Of a DNA stretch of 64,000 nucleotides, positions 18,543 to 26,260 are shown one piece after another. The first letter of the stretch is position 1. The number at the start of each line of letters is the position of its first letter. The notes under the pieces are model-generated. The model searched no databases and had not been told where the DNA came from. It saw nothing but the letters and a program-made list of their open reading frames with translations. The DNA is from Bacilli bacterium (GTDB taxonomy: Bacteria > Bacillota_I > Bacilli_A > RFN20 > CAG-288), in NCBI GenBank assembly GCA_022652945.1, contig JALCRV010000011.1, positions 17,934-81,933 on the forward strand. The letters run 5' to 3'. The position numbers and the translations under genes were made by a program.

Positions 18543-18575
18543 GAGGGGGAATCGATTGATTCTCTCTTTTTATTT
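18543..18575 (+). terminator. Rho-independent terminator
   Basis: GAGGGGGAATC (18543-18553) pairs with GATTCTCTCTT (18558-18568) with G-T wobbles, loop GATT, followed by TTTTATTT. The convergent Crp/Fnr gene ends shortly beyond. Confidence 0.75.
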
Positions 18576-18620
18576 GTTATTTTTGATTGTTGTTTTATTT
18601 CTTGATTGATTAAAAGCCAT

Positions 18621-19283
18621 TTACTTTAAGAGAAACTTATTCTTCTTATATTCTATAAGTCCTTCTTTCGCCATGGAACTTAAAAGGCGCGATAAAGAAG
18701 AACGGTCGCAGCACAGAAAAGAAGCCATTTCCTCCCTTGAAAAAGGAATCGAAAAATATTCATTCTTTTTTCCATGGGCTAAACTGAAAAGGAAAGAAAG
18801 GACTTTACCTTTCAGACCTTTTTCAGCTAAAACATTAAGCTTATCTTTCATTAACAGATCCTTATCCGCCAAGAGAATCACTAAGCGAGTAATGACCATT
18901 TGACTATATTTACAATCAAGCTTTTTTAAAACTGCTTTTAAATTCAAAGCCAAGGCGGAGCCGTCTTCTTTAACTAAGGCGCTAACTCCATAATTCATCT
19001 TTTCTTTGATAGCGTACGCTTCTCCTAATGAATCCCCAGGCTTAAAGCTCTCGAGAATATTCAAATCACCTTTTGAAGAATACCTGACTAAATCGATCTT
19101 GCCTTCTAGTAAAAGAAAAGCCAGCTCGGCTTTTTCTCCTTCCTCGAAAAGAAAAGTATCCTTTTTTAAAAGAAGCTTTTTGGCATTAAGACACGAAAGA
19201 GCCTTATTAAGGTCAAGAAGAGAAAAGCCTTGGAATAAGGGATTCAAGAGAAGTATCTTCAACTCCGAAGCAGTGAAATCCAT
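18621..19283 (-). CDS. Crp/Fnr-family transcriptional regulator
   Basis: A 220-residue regulator: cyclic-nucleotide-binding-like beta barrel (about residues 35-120, with the FLFEEGEKAELAFLLLEG and KPGDSLGEAYA patterns) and a C-terminal winged helix (FSREEMASFLCCDRSSLSRL as recognition region). It lacks an N-terminal Fnr cysteine cluster, although two adjacent cysteines lie in the helix-turn-helix. No Shine-Dalgarno precedes the ATG. An 18-bp perfect palindrome overlaps the start codon and is the obvious operator, implying autoregulation and control of the divergent DUF488-cupin genes. The signal is unknown; redox or nitrosative stress is typical for such regulators but not shown here. Confidence 0.85.
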   Translation of the reverse strand: MDFTASELKILLLNPLFQGFSLLDLNKALSCLNAKKLLLKKDTFLFEEGEKAELAFLLLEGKIDLVRYSSKGDLNILESFKPGDSLGEAYAIKEKMNYGVSALVKEDGSALALNLKAVLKKLDCKYSQMVITRLVILLADKDLLMKDKLNVLAEKGLKGKVLSFLFSLAHGKKNEYFSIPFSREEMASFLCCDRSSLSRLLSSMAKEGLIEYKKNKFLLK

Positions 19284-19299
19284 GTTGCAATTGCAACAT
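19282..19299. promoter_or_regulatory. Perfect 18-bp palindromic operator
   Basis: ATGTTGCAATTGCAACAT is its own reverse complement. It covers the start codon and predicted transcription start of the Crp/Fnr gene and lies 47 nt upstream of the divergent DUF488 gene. Such spacing fits a dimeric Crp/Fnr site that represses its own gene. Confidence 0.75.
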
Positions 19300-19301
19300 A
19301 C

Positions 19302-19310
19302 ATTCTATCA
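19302..19310 (-). promoter_or_regulatory. Extended -10 (TGATAGAAT) of the Crp/Fnr gene
   Basis: On the minus strand TGATAGAAT ends at 19302. A start about 7 nt downstream falls inside the palindrome and leaves a leader of about 12 nt without Shine-Dalgarno. The same TGATAGAAT occurs before the VanZ-Ig gene and tRNA-Pro. Confidence 0.5.
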
Positions 19311-19345
19311 CCTTTGACTTATCTTAAATAAAAGGAGGTCAGAAC

Positions 19346-19759
19346 GTGCTTATTAGTTTACTTTCCGCCTACCAGATCAGCGCGGAAGAATTCTTTGAGA
19401 AGATTAACTTAGCAAAGGCCGACCTGGTCTTAGATGTCCGCCTCTCAAATAAAAACCAGTTGGCCGGATTTACTAAGGAAGATACCTTAGCTTATTTGGT
19501 CCCGCGTTTAAGTAAGGCTTCTTACATTTACGATCCGTTTTTCGCCCCGGAGAAGGGACTGCTATCAGATTATTTAGCGGGAAAGATCGATTTTGCTCAA
19601 TTTAGTAAGTCCTATCTAAAAGCCCTGGATCAAAAAGGTGGAAAGCAGATCTTTAAAGAAAGATACTCTTCTTATAATTCGATAGTCCTCATCGGGGCCA
19701 TGACTAAAAAAAGACATTCGCATGTTGAAGCCTTAAAGGCTTACTTGGAGGAAAAATAA
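19346..19759 (+). CDS. DUF488 family protein
   Basis: A 137-residue cytoplasmic protein starting with GTG, preceded by AAAGGAGG. The DUF488 pattern is visible: an early Asp-Val-Arg (VLDVRLSNKN), a central YIYDPFFAP segment and a late basic segment (TKKRHSHVEAL) where the family normally has a Cys/His-containing site. Biochemical role of the family is not established. It is 2 nt upstream of a cupin gene and diverges from the Crp/Fnr regulator across the palindrome, so the three form a probable regulon unit. Confidence 0.75.
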   Translation: MLISLLSAYQISAEEFFEKINLAKADLVLDVRLSNKNQLAGFTKEDTLAYLVPRLSKASYIYDPFFAPEKGLLSDYLAGKIDFAQFSKSYLKALDQKGGKQIFKERYSSYNSIVLIGAMTKKRHSHVEALKAYLEEK

Positions 19760-19760
19760 C

Positions 19761-20102
19761 ATGAAAGAAACGAAAATTATTCAAAATATGGAAGAAAAGA
19801 AAGCCCAGTCTTTAAAAGACTTGATTACCGTGCAAGCTGGTTCGATCGTTAGCAAAATCCTATTTCAAAACGAGGCTGTCTCTTTAACCTTGTTCTCCTT
19901 TGGAGAAGGGCAGGAAATCTCCACCCATCAGTCCGATGGGGATGCCTTAGTTCAAGTTTTAGAAGGGGAAGGTGTATTTACCATCGACGGGGAAAGACAT
20001 ATCGTAAAAGAAGGGGAAAGCATTCTGATGCCCCATAACCATCCTCACGCTTTAAAAGCCGAAAAGGATTTCAAGATGCTACTGACCGTGGTCTTCGCAT
20101 AG
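19761..20102 (+). CDS. Single-domain cupin protein
   Basis: A 113-residue cupin_2 protein. The two cupin motifs are recognisable: GEGQEISTHQSDGDALVQVL (motif 1, with His and Glu-position variants) and ILMPHNHPHALKA (motif 2, with three histidines). These residues normally bind a divalent metal. It is translated almost directly after the DUF488 gene, so the two are coexpressed. Small cupins next to Crp/Fnr regulators often belong to stress responses, but no substrate can be assigned. Confidence 0.82.
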   Translation: MKETKIIQNMEEKKAQSLKDLITVQAGSIVSKILFQNEAVSLTLFSFGEGQEISTHQSDGDALVQVLEGEGVFTIDGERHIVKEGESILMPHNHPHALKAEKDFKMLLTVVFA

Positions 20103-20152
20103 GTAAGATATTTCCCGCTTCATTATCTTTCGAATCTTAAAGGACTTTTAAG

Positions 20153-20168
20153 TGATAAGCGCTTTTCA
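20153..20168. promoter_or_regulatory. 16-bp near-perfect palindrome (LacI-family or cre-like)
   Basis: TGATAAGCGCTTTTCA has an AAGCGCTT core and only one mismatched pair between its arms. It lies 46 nt upstream of the tocopherol-cyclase-like start. It is two bases longer than the 14-nt cre consensus, so it may be a cre variant or the site of another LacI-type regulator. Confidence 0.45.
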
Positions 20169-20213
20169 ATGAAGAAGATTTTGATTTATATTTAAGTGAA
20201 GAAGGAAAAGAAC

Positions 20214-21350
20214 ATGAATCAAGGAAGCGATATCTCTAGAGATGCCTTTATGTTAAAAGGGGTGCTAAGCAAAGAAGGCTACGACTGGTGGTGGCATTCT
20301 TTCACCGCCCATAACAAAAAGACGGGAGAAGAAAAAGCTTTCTTTATCGAATTCTTCTTAATCAATCCCGCTCTAGGTGGGGATAAGCCTCTTTTTGGCC
20401 TGGTTGACGGGAAAGAGGGACACTCTCCCTCCTATCTGATGGTCAATGTCGGGACCTGGGGCGAAAAAGCCCTGCAGCTTCACCGTTTCTTCGGCTGGTC
20501 TAAAGTCAAGGTTGCCAAAGGAGTCCCTTTTCAAATCGAAGCTGATGATTGCTTCTTAAATGAAGAAGAAACCCGTGGTAGAGTGGAGGTCGATGAGAAA
20601 GAAAATAAAAAGCATCCGGAATGGTTCTCCGATTCAGGTACCCTTATCTGGGATTTAAAGATCCATAAGCTGATTCCTTATAACGTCGGCTACGGAGCCT
20701 CGAAGCTTTTAAGGGATGCGGCAGCCTTCCAGATGTACTGGCATGCGGAAGGGATGAAAACTGAATTCGAAGGAACCCTTAAACTTGATGGGGAAGAATA
20801 CGTAGTCGAAAGAAAAAACAGCTACGGATACGCCGATAAAAACTGGGGCAAGGATTTCACCTCTCCGTGGCTTTGGCTAGCCTCCTCTCATCTAATCAGC
20901 AAAAAGACCGGTAAGGAACTGACCTCCTCCGCTTTTGATATCGGTGGAGGACGCCCGAAGATCGGGACGATCGCCTTAGATCGTAAACTGCTCGGGATGT
21001 TTAACTATGAAGGCAAGGAATACGAATTCAATTTCTCCAAGTTCTGGACGCACACCAAGACCAAATTCTCCTTTAGGGAGACAAACGAGGAAGCTATCTG
21101 GCATGTCGAACAGGAAAACCTGCTTTCGAAAATGGTGAGCGATATCGTCTGCCTAAAAAAAGGAATGATCTTAATAAGATATGAATCTCCGGATGGGAAA
21201 ATGCTCCATAAGCATCTGAATAACGGGGGAAATGGGAAAGGTACTATTAAGCTATATCAGAAGAAAGTCGGTAAACTTATCCTCATTGATGAAATCACCG
21301 CCTTAAATGTGGGCTGCGAATACGGGGAATACGAAGAAGAGAAGAAATAA
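20214..21350 (+). CDS. Tocopherol cyclase-like family protein
   Basis: A 378-residue protein resembling the tocopherol-cyclase-like family: an early YDWWWHSF motif, then beta-rich segments with SYGYADKNWGKDFTSPWLWL, the Asp-Lys-Asn-Trp-Gly core typical of the family. No signal peptide or membrane helix is seen. I choose ATG 20214 because GAAGG lies just upstream; the GTG at 20196 has none. Bacteria of this kind do not make tocopherol, so it presumably acts on another hydrophobic or polyketide-like ligand; this is inference. It is single, with a palindrome upstream. Confidence 0.75.
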   Translation: MNQGSDISRDAFMLKGVLSKEGYDWWWHSFTAHNKKTGEEKAFFIEFFLINPALGGDKPLFGLVDGKEGHSPSYLMVNVGTWGEKALQLHRFFGWSKVKVAKGVPFQIEADDCFLNEEETRGRVEVDEKENKKHPEWFSDSGTLIWDLKIHKLIPYNVGYGASKLLRDAAAFQMYWHAEGMKTEFEGTLKLDGEEYVVERKNSYGYADKNWGKDFTSPWLWLASSHLISKKTGKELTSSAFDIGGGRPKIGTIALDRKLLGMFNYEGKEYEFNFSKFWTHTKTKFSFRETNEEAIWHVEQENLLSKMVSDIVCLKKGMILIRYESPDGKMLHKHLNNGGNGKGTIKLYQKKVGKLILIDEITALNVGCEYGEYEEEKK

Positions 21351-21430
21351 AAGAGTATGGTTTGTTTTTCGTAATTTTGTTAGAGATTAAAACGAATCTT
21401 GGGTGAAATATCGTCTTACCGAAATCCTCA

Positions 21431-21439
21431 TGTTAAAAT
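21431..21439 (+). promoter_or_regulatory. Extended -10 promoter of the hyp operon
   Basis: TGTTAAAAT ends at 21439, 24 nt before the hypB ATG, with GGAAGG in between. TCGTCT at 21411-21416 is a weak -35 (3/6, 17-nt spacer). Confidence 0.45.
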
Positions 21440-21463
21440 GGAAAGCGGAAGGAAAAATAAAAA

Positions 21464-22141
21464 ATGGACAAATTCCGTGTAATTGAAGTTAAAGAAAGCG
21501 TTTTAGCCGATAACGACAAAACAGCTGCCCAAGTAAGAAAAGCCCTAAAAGAGAAAAATGTCTTCCTCATCAATCTGATGTCCTCCCCGGGAAGCGGGAA
21601 GACAACTTTGCTCGTGGCCTTACTTAATCTTTTAAAGAGCAAATTAAAGATCGGCGTGATGGAAGCCGATATCGACGCCACGGTCGATGCTAAAACCATC
21701 GAAGAAAAAACCGGAGTCAAGACTATTCAGCTTCACACCTGCGGAGAATGTCACTTGGATGCCAAGATGACTAAAGAAGGCCTTGAAGGCTTCGGGGTGG
21801 AAGGCTTGGATCTGGTGATTCTGGAAAATGTCGGTAACCTCGTCTGCCCGGCGGAATTCGATATCGGAGCTAGCCTTCCGATGACGATTCTTTCCGTCCC
21901 CGAAGGCGATGATAAACCTTTAAAGTATCCTTTGATGTTTAAAGTCTCCCATTGCTTCGTCTTTTCCAAAATCGATGCGGCTTCCTACTTTAATTTCGAT
22001 ATCAAGAAAGCTGAAGAAAGTATTTTAAGACTTAATAAAGATGCCGTCTTCTTCCCTTTGTCAGCTAAAACTGGGGAAGGGGTGGAGGCCTTAGCTGATT
22101 ATATTTATTCGGAAGTGAAGAAATATCAGGCTCATAAATAG
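21464..22141 (+). CDS. hypB: HypB, nickel-delivery GTPase for hydrogenase maturation
   Basis: A 225-residue SIMIBI-class GTPase. Visible motifs: Walker A SSPGSGKTT near residue 45, DIDATVDAK switch I, the metal-site signature GECHLDA, the ENVGNLVCPAEFDIG switch II/Cys region, and SKIDA for guanine recognition. It lacks the N-terminal CXXCGC extension and a His-rich stretch. In the known pathway HypB hydrolyses GTP while handing Ni2+ with HypA to the hydrogenase large subunit. It is first in an operon with an iron-sulfur flavoprotein and hypA; no hydrogenase subunit or hypCDEF is in this window. Confidence 0.93.
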   Translation: MDKFRVIEVKESVLADNDKTAAQVRKALKEKNVFLINLMSSPGSGKTTLLVALLNLLKSKLKIGVMEADIDATVDAKTIEEKTGVKTIQLHTCGECHLDAKMTKEGLEGFGVEGLDLVILENVGNLVCPAEFDIGASLPMTILSVPEGDDKPLKYPLMFKVSHCFVFSKIDAASYFNFDIKKAEESILRLNKDAVFFPLSAKTGEGVEALADYIYSEVKKYQAHK

Positions 22142-22158
22142 AAAGGACCTGCAAAAAT

Positions 22159-25011
22159 ATGTCAGATGAGAAATTAAGAACGGATGATCAGCATTTCGCG
22201 GAGGCTAAATACGCTTCTGGGAAAAAGAAGAACTCATTGCCCGAGGGAGAAAAACCCCGCAAATGGATTTTAAAGGTCTGCAACCATATCCAGGATCTTC
22301 CCGGCGTCCACGTTATACCCGGAGATCCGGAATATAACGCTTTAGCTTCCTGCATCGAAGATGAGGAATGCAAAGTCGTCTTGAAGATGAAGCTTATGAA
22401 GCATTACTCTTTAGGGACTTTGATGAAAATGACCAAGCTTCAGGCAGATAAATTACAAGAGATGCTGAAGCATATGTGCTACGTCGGTCTTTTATGCTTC
22501 GATCCAGTCGATCCGGAAGTGGAGCTGGGAGGAGACGGGAAAAAGCAAGCTGGCTACTGGTATACCATTTTTGTCCCTGGCATTTTAGAGGCGATGGTCA
22601 ACAATGTCGCTAACGTTGAAAAACATCCGATTATCGCTCAGTCCTTCTCTGAATACACGATTAAAAGAATCATCCCTTTAGCCGGTAATCTTCCGACTGG
22701 AAGAGGTGTTATGCGTGTCATCCCGATTGAGTCGGCGATTAAAGATGACCCGAAGCATACTAAGGCCGAAGAGATTTCCCATTACGTTGATTCCGCTACC
22801 GATATCTCGGTTGCGGCTTGCTCCTGCCGTGTTTCTAGAAGATTGATGAATGAAGGCTGCGGACATCTTGAGCAGGATATGTGCCTGCAGTTTAATGAAG
22901 CGGCCAGAGATTTTATCGAGACGGGCAGGGGAAGAAGAATCAGCAAGGAAGAGGCCAATGCGATTATCAAAAAGGCCGAAGATAATGGTCTGATGCACGA
23001 AACCCCGAATATCGATGGGGACGGGAAGACCCACGCGCTTTGTAACTGCTGCGGTTGTTCCTGCTTCTCTTTAAGAACCGGGGAGTATTTCCACACTTCG
23101 ACTTTAATCCGCAGCAACTACATTTCTCATGTCGACCCTGAAAAATGCGTGGCTTGCGGGGAGTGCGTCGAAGTCTGCCCGATGAACGCTTTACGCTTAG
23201 GGGAAAGGCTGGAAAATAAAAAGCCGGTCATGGTTAAAGTCCCTCAGTCCGCTTACGATTATAAATGGGGTCCGGAGAAATGGAATCCGGATTTCCGTTT
23301 CAACCGTAAATACGTCATGGAAGAAAGCGGTACGGCGCCTTGTAAGGTCGCTTGCCCGGCTCATATCGCGATCGAAGGTTATATCGCTTTAGCTAAAGAA
23401 GGACGCTATGAAGAGGCTCTAGAACTGATTAAGAAAAAGAACCCGTTCCCGGCGGTTTGCGGGCGTGTATGCAATAAACGCTGCGAGGATGCCTGCACCC
23501 GTTGCACCCTCGGGGATAAGCTTCCGGTCTCAATCGACGAAATCAAAAAGTTCGTCGCGGAACTGGATATGGATAAGTCTAAACGTCCCTTACCTAAGAT
23601 ACAGCATCCGGAATATGCCTCTCATAAGATGGCGATTATCGGGGCGGGGCCGGCGGGACTTTCCTGCGCTTACTATCTGGCGGTTATGGGTTATAAGGTC
23701 ACGGCCTTTGAAAAAGAGAAGATGCTTGGCGGCATGCTGACGATGGGCATCCCTTCTTTCCGTCTCTCTAAAGAAGTTGTCAATGCGGAAATCGATGTCT
23801 TAAAAGATCTCGGAGTGGAGTTTAAGACCGGTATCGAAGTCGGTAAGGACGTGACGATTGAACAGTTAAGAAAAGAAGGCTACGAAGCCTTCTATGTCGC
23901 CATCGGCGCCCAGGGCGGAAGAAAACTTATGGTCCCGGGTGAGGAGGCGGAAGGTGTGATTTCCGGTATTGATTTCTTAAGGGAAGTCAATCTAGGAAAG
24001 GCGAAGAAACTGAAGGGCCACGTCGTTTTGATGGGCGGAGGAAATGTCGCGATTGATGTAGCGAGAACCGCTGTTAGATGGGGTGGAGAAAAAGTCGATC
24101 TGTACTGCTTAGAGACCCCGGAGATTATGACCGCGGGGAAAGAAGAAATCGAAGAAGCCAAGAAGGAAGGCATCTCGATCAATAACGGCTGGGGTGTTAA
24201 AGAATTCCACGCCAAAGACGGAAAATTGTTCGAGGTTGTCCTGAAGAAATGCACTTCGGTCTTTGATCAAGACCATAAATTCAATCCGACTTACGATGAA
24301 AGCCAGACTCAGACTGTGCAATGCGATTACTTCCTCTCCGCAATCGGCCAGTCCTTCCTCTGGGGCGATTTGCTTAAAGGGACGAAGGCTGTGGTCAGCC
24401 ATGGAAGATTAGAGGCTGATCCTCTGACTTACCAGACCGGGGAGAAAGATATCTTCACCGGCGGAGATTGTTATCATGGGACCAGGTTTGCGATCGATGC
24501 GATCGCCACGGGGCAGGAAGGAGCAGAATCCATGCACCGTTACGTCCATAAAGGACAGTCTTTACTGATCGGACGTGTCCAGAATCCGTATTTAGCTAAG
24601 TACGAACTTGATAAAGATAACATCATCGTCGAAGGCTGGGATAATACTCCTCGTCAGGAACCTGAAAGGATGAAAGTCAAAAACCCGATGACTGATGATC
24701 GGGTCATCTTCTCAGAAGAGCAGATTAAGAAAGAATGTTCACGCTGCTTAAGATGCGGAAGAACTTACGTCGATGAGACCATGTGCGTCGGCTGCGGGCT
24801 TTGCACCACCCGCTGCAAGTTCGATGCGATCCATCTCGAACGCCGCTTCGAGGCGAAGGGGACTAATTATAAGAACATTTCTTCCTCTTCGATTCCGCAT
24901 ATCCTGACCCGTAACCTGAAGATTGTCTTCACGGGGAAAGGAAAGCAGAAATACATCGCGAAAGACGAGATTGTTAAGCACGAAGAAGAAAAGAAAGAGA
25001 CCATCAAGTAA
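22159..25011 (+). CDS. Multi-cluster Fe-S/FAD pyridine-nucleotide oxidoreductase (GltD-like core)
   Basis: A 950-residue soluble fusion. An N-terminal region (~40-215) includes a winged-helix-like segment; a Cys-rich module follows (CSCRV at 221, CNCCGCSC at 295-302), then a 2[4Fe-4S]-type half motif (CVACGECVEVCP, 330-341). Residues ~390-455 are the GltD/DPYD-type Fe-S helical domain (CGRVCNKRCEDAC), then an FAD site (IIGAGPAGLSC at 493) and an NAD(P) site (VVLMGGGNVAIDVA at about 622). A C-terminal ferredoxin-like module spans 860-894. It should shuttle electrons between NAD(P)H and a low-potential acceptor. It is sandwiched between hypB and hypA in one operon, suggesting a link to hydrogen metabolism, though the partner is not visible. 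Confidence 0.82.
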   Translation: MSDEKLRTDDQHFAEAKYASGKKKNSLPEGEKPRKWILKVCNHIQDLPGVHVIPGDPEYNALASCIEDEECKVVLKMKLMKHYSLGTLMKMTKLQADKLQEMLKHMCYVGLLCFDPVDPEVELGGDGKKQAGYWYTIFVPGILEAMVNNVANVEKHPIIAQSFSEYTIKRIIPLAGNLPTGRGVMRVIPIESAIKDDPKHTKAEEISHYVDSATDISVAACSCRVSRRLMNEGCGHLEQDMCLQFNEAARDFIETGRGRRISKEEANAIIKKAEDNGLMHETPNIDGDGKTHALCNCCGCSCFSLRTGEYFHTSTLIRSNYISHVDPEKCVACGECVEVCPMNALRLGERLENKKPVMVKVPQSAYDYKWGPEKWNPDFRFNRKYVMEESGTAPCKVACPAHIAIEGYIALAKEGRYEEALELIKKKNPFPAVCGRVCNKRCEDACTRCTLGDKLPVSIDEIKKFVAELDMDKSKRPLPKIQHPEYASHKMAIIGAGPAGLSCAYYLAVMGYKVTAFEKEKMLGGMLTMGIPSFRLSKEVVNAEIDVLKDLGVEFKTGIEVGKDVTIEQLRKEGYEAFYVAIGAQGGRKLMVPGEEAEGVISGIDFLREVNLGKAKKLKGHVVLMGGGNVAIDVARTAVRWGGEKVDLYCLETPEIMTAGKEEIEEAKKEGISINNGWGVKEFHAKDGKLFEVVLKKCTSVFDQDHKFNPTYDESQTQTVQCDYFLSAIGQSFLWGDLLKGTKAVVSHGRLEADPLTYQTGEKDIFTGGDCYHGTRFAIDAIATGQEGAESMHRYVHKGQSLLIGRVQNPYLAKYELDKDNIIVEGWDNTPRQEPERMKVKNPMTDDRVIFSEEQIKKECSRCLRCGRTYVDETMCVGCGLCTTRCKFDAIHLERRFEAKGTNYKNISSSSIPHILTRNLKIVFTGKGKQKYIAKDEIVKHEEEKKETIK

Positions 25012-25016
25012 CTCTT

Positions 25017-25361
25017 ATGCATGAGATGGGCATCGTCTTTTCTCTGATGGATACTCTCCGTTCCGTGATGAAAGACAATAACGTAACGGAGTTGAAATCC
25101 GTGACTTTAGAAGTCGGGGAAGCTTCTTTAGTGGTCCCCAGGTTCATGGAAGAATGCTGGGATGCTGCCAAAAGAAAAAGCGAATTCGCTGCTACCGACT
25201 TAAAAATCGTCATCGTCAAGGCGGAAGGAAGATGCAACCGCTGCGGAAAAATATTCCTGATTTCCGATAATAAAAGAATCTGCCCGCACTGCGGGGCGGC
25301 GGATGAATTCGTAACCGTGAGCGGCACGGAACTGAATATTAAGGAAATCGAAGCGGCTTAG
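25017..25361 (+). CDS. hypA: HypA, nickel metallochaperone for hydrogenase maturation
   Basis: A 114-residue protein of normal length. The N-terminus MHEMGI is the diagnostic nickel site (His2), and the zinc site is two CXXC pairs (CNRCG and CPHCG). It delivers nickel together with HypB. The ATG follows the flavoprotein stop by 5 nt, so the three genes are cotranscribed. A strong terminator follows, which shows no hydrogenase structural gene belongs to this operon. Confidence 0.93.
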   Translation: MHEMGIVFSLMDTLRSVMKDNNVTELKSVTLEVGEASLVVPRFMEECWDAAKRKSEFAATDLKIVIVKAEGRCNRCGKIFLISDNKRICPHCGAADEFVTVSGTELNIKEIEAA

Positions 25362-25376
25362 TTATTATTGAGACTG

Positions 25377-25405
25377 AGAAGCGAGTTCCATCTCGCTTCT
25401 TTTTA
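25377..25405 (+). terminator. Rho-independent terminator of the hyp operon
   Basis: AGAAGCGAG (25377-25385) pairs with CTCGCTTCT (25392-25400) with a 6-nt loop, then TTTTT. Confidence 0.9.
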
Positions 25406-25539
25406 TTGGACTGATTTCCTTAAATTTAATGGGGAGGGAAGACATCATTCCTATTTTGGGATTTTAGGACATAAAAGATGGAAACCTCGTTAAAAGGCTG
25501 AAGAAGAGAAAAAGCATCTTCATTTTTCCCGATTTCGGA

Positions 25540-25545
25540 TATAAT
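25540..25545 (+). promoter_or_regulatory. -10 box (TATAAT) of the two-component operon, leaderless
   Basis: A perfect TATAAT ends 7 nt before the ATG at 25553, exactly where transcription should begin. The ATG at 25544 overlaps the box itself and cannot be in the transcript. Confidence 0.6.
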
Positions 25546-25552
25546 GATTTCA

Positions 25553-26260
25553 ATGAATAACGAGTACTGCATTTATTCGATTGAGGATGACGCGGAAATC
25601 GCGGATATTATCTGCCTCGCTTTACGTGGGCAGGGTTTTGACGTAACTAATTTCCCGACCGGGGAAGATTTCTTGAAAGCCATGGAGGGAAGTAAGAAAC
25701 CTAACATGATCCTTCTTGATCTGATGCTTCCGGGAATCCAGGGGAGAGATATCTTAAAAGCCCTCCGCTCTAATCCGCAGAATCAGAATATCGTCATTAT
25801 CATCGTCTCCGCTAAGTCCTTAGTCGGGGATAAGATCGATGTGCTGAATCTCGGAGCTGATGATTATATTCCTAAGCCTTTTGATATCAATGAATTCATC
25901 TCGAGGATCAATGCCCATTACCGTAGACATATCCAGGCGGAGAATAAGACCGTCACCTTGCAGATAGGTGAATTCCTGATTGACTTAGATAATAAGACTT
26001 TGAAAAAAGATGATGTCCTGCTGGATCTTACCCCGAGTGAATACGAGATTGCGGAGATGCTTTTCACCTCGAAAGGCTCCATCGTCCCCAAAAGCGCCAT
26101 CGCCGAAAAACTTTACGGGAAGACTATATCCCCGGAAAAACAGAAAAAACAATTCCGGACGATCGATATGCATGTTAAAGATCTCCGCCAGAAACTTGGG
26201 GAGAGCGGAAAAGGCTTGATTAAAACCGTCTTTGGCAACGGTTATACGATTGAAGGATGA
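25553..26260 (+). CDS. Response regulator, OmpR/PhoB type
   Basis: A 235-residue regulator. The receiver domain has the acidic pair (SIEDDAEI), the phospho-acceptor Asp56 in ILLDLMLPG and the Lys in YIPKPF. A C-terminal winged helix (about 130-232) follows, with the DMHVKDLRQKLG recognition helix region. I place the start at 25553 rather than 25544 because of the overlapping -10 box; the protein then begins MNNEYCIYSIEDD, right at the receiver domain. Its stop overlaps the kinase start (ATGA). The PhoB-like architecture suggests an envelope or phosphate signal, but this is not determinable. Confidence 0.9.
   Translation: MNNEYCIYSIEDDAEIADIICLALRGQGFDVTNFPTGEDFLKAMEGSKKPNMILLDLMLPGIQGRDILKALRSNPQNQNIVIIIVSAKSLVGDKIDVLNLGADDYIPKPFDINEFISRINAHYRRHIQAENKTVTLQIGEFLIDLDNKTLKKDDVLLDLTPSEYEIAEMLFTSKGSIVPKSAIAEKLYGKTISPEKQKKQFRTIDMHVKDLRQKLGESGKGLIKTVFGNGYTIEG

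Noticed and set aside
22678..23117. Overlapping minus-strand ORFs of 111-118 codons
   Set aside because: They are antisense to the conserved Fe-S flavoprotein, have no ribosome-binding sites and arise from its codon bias.
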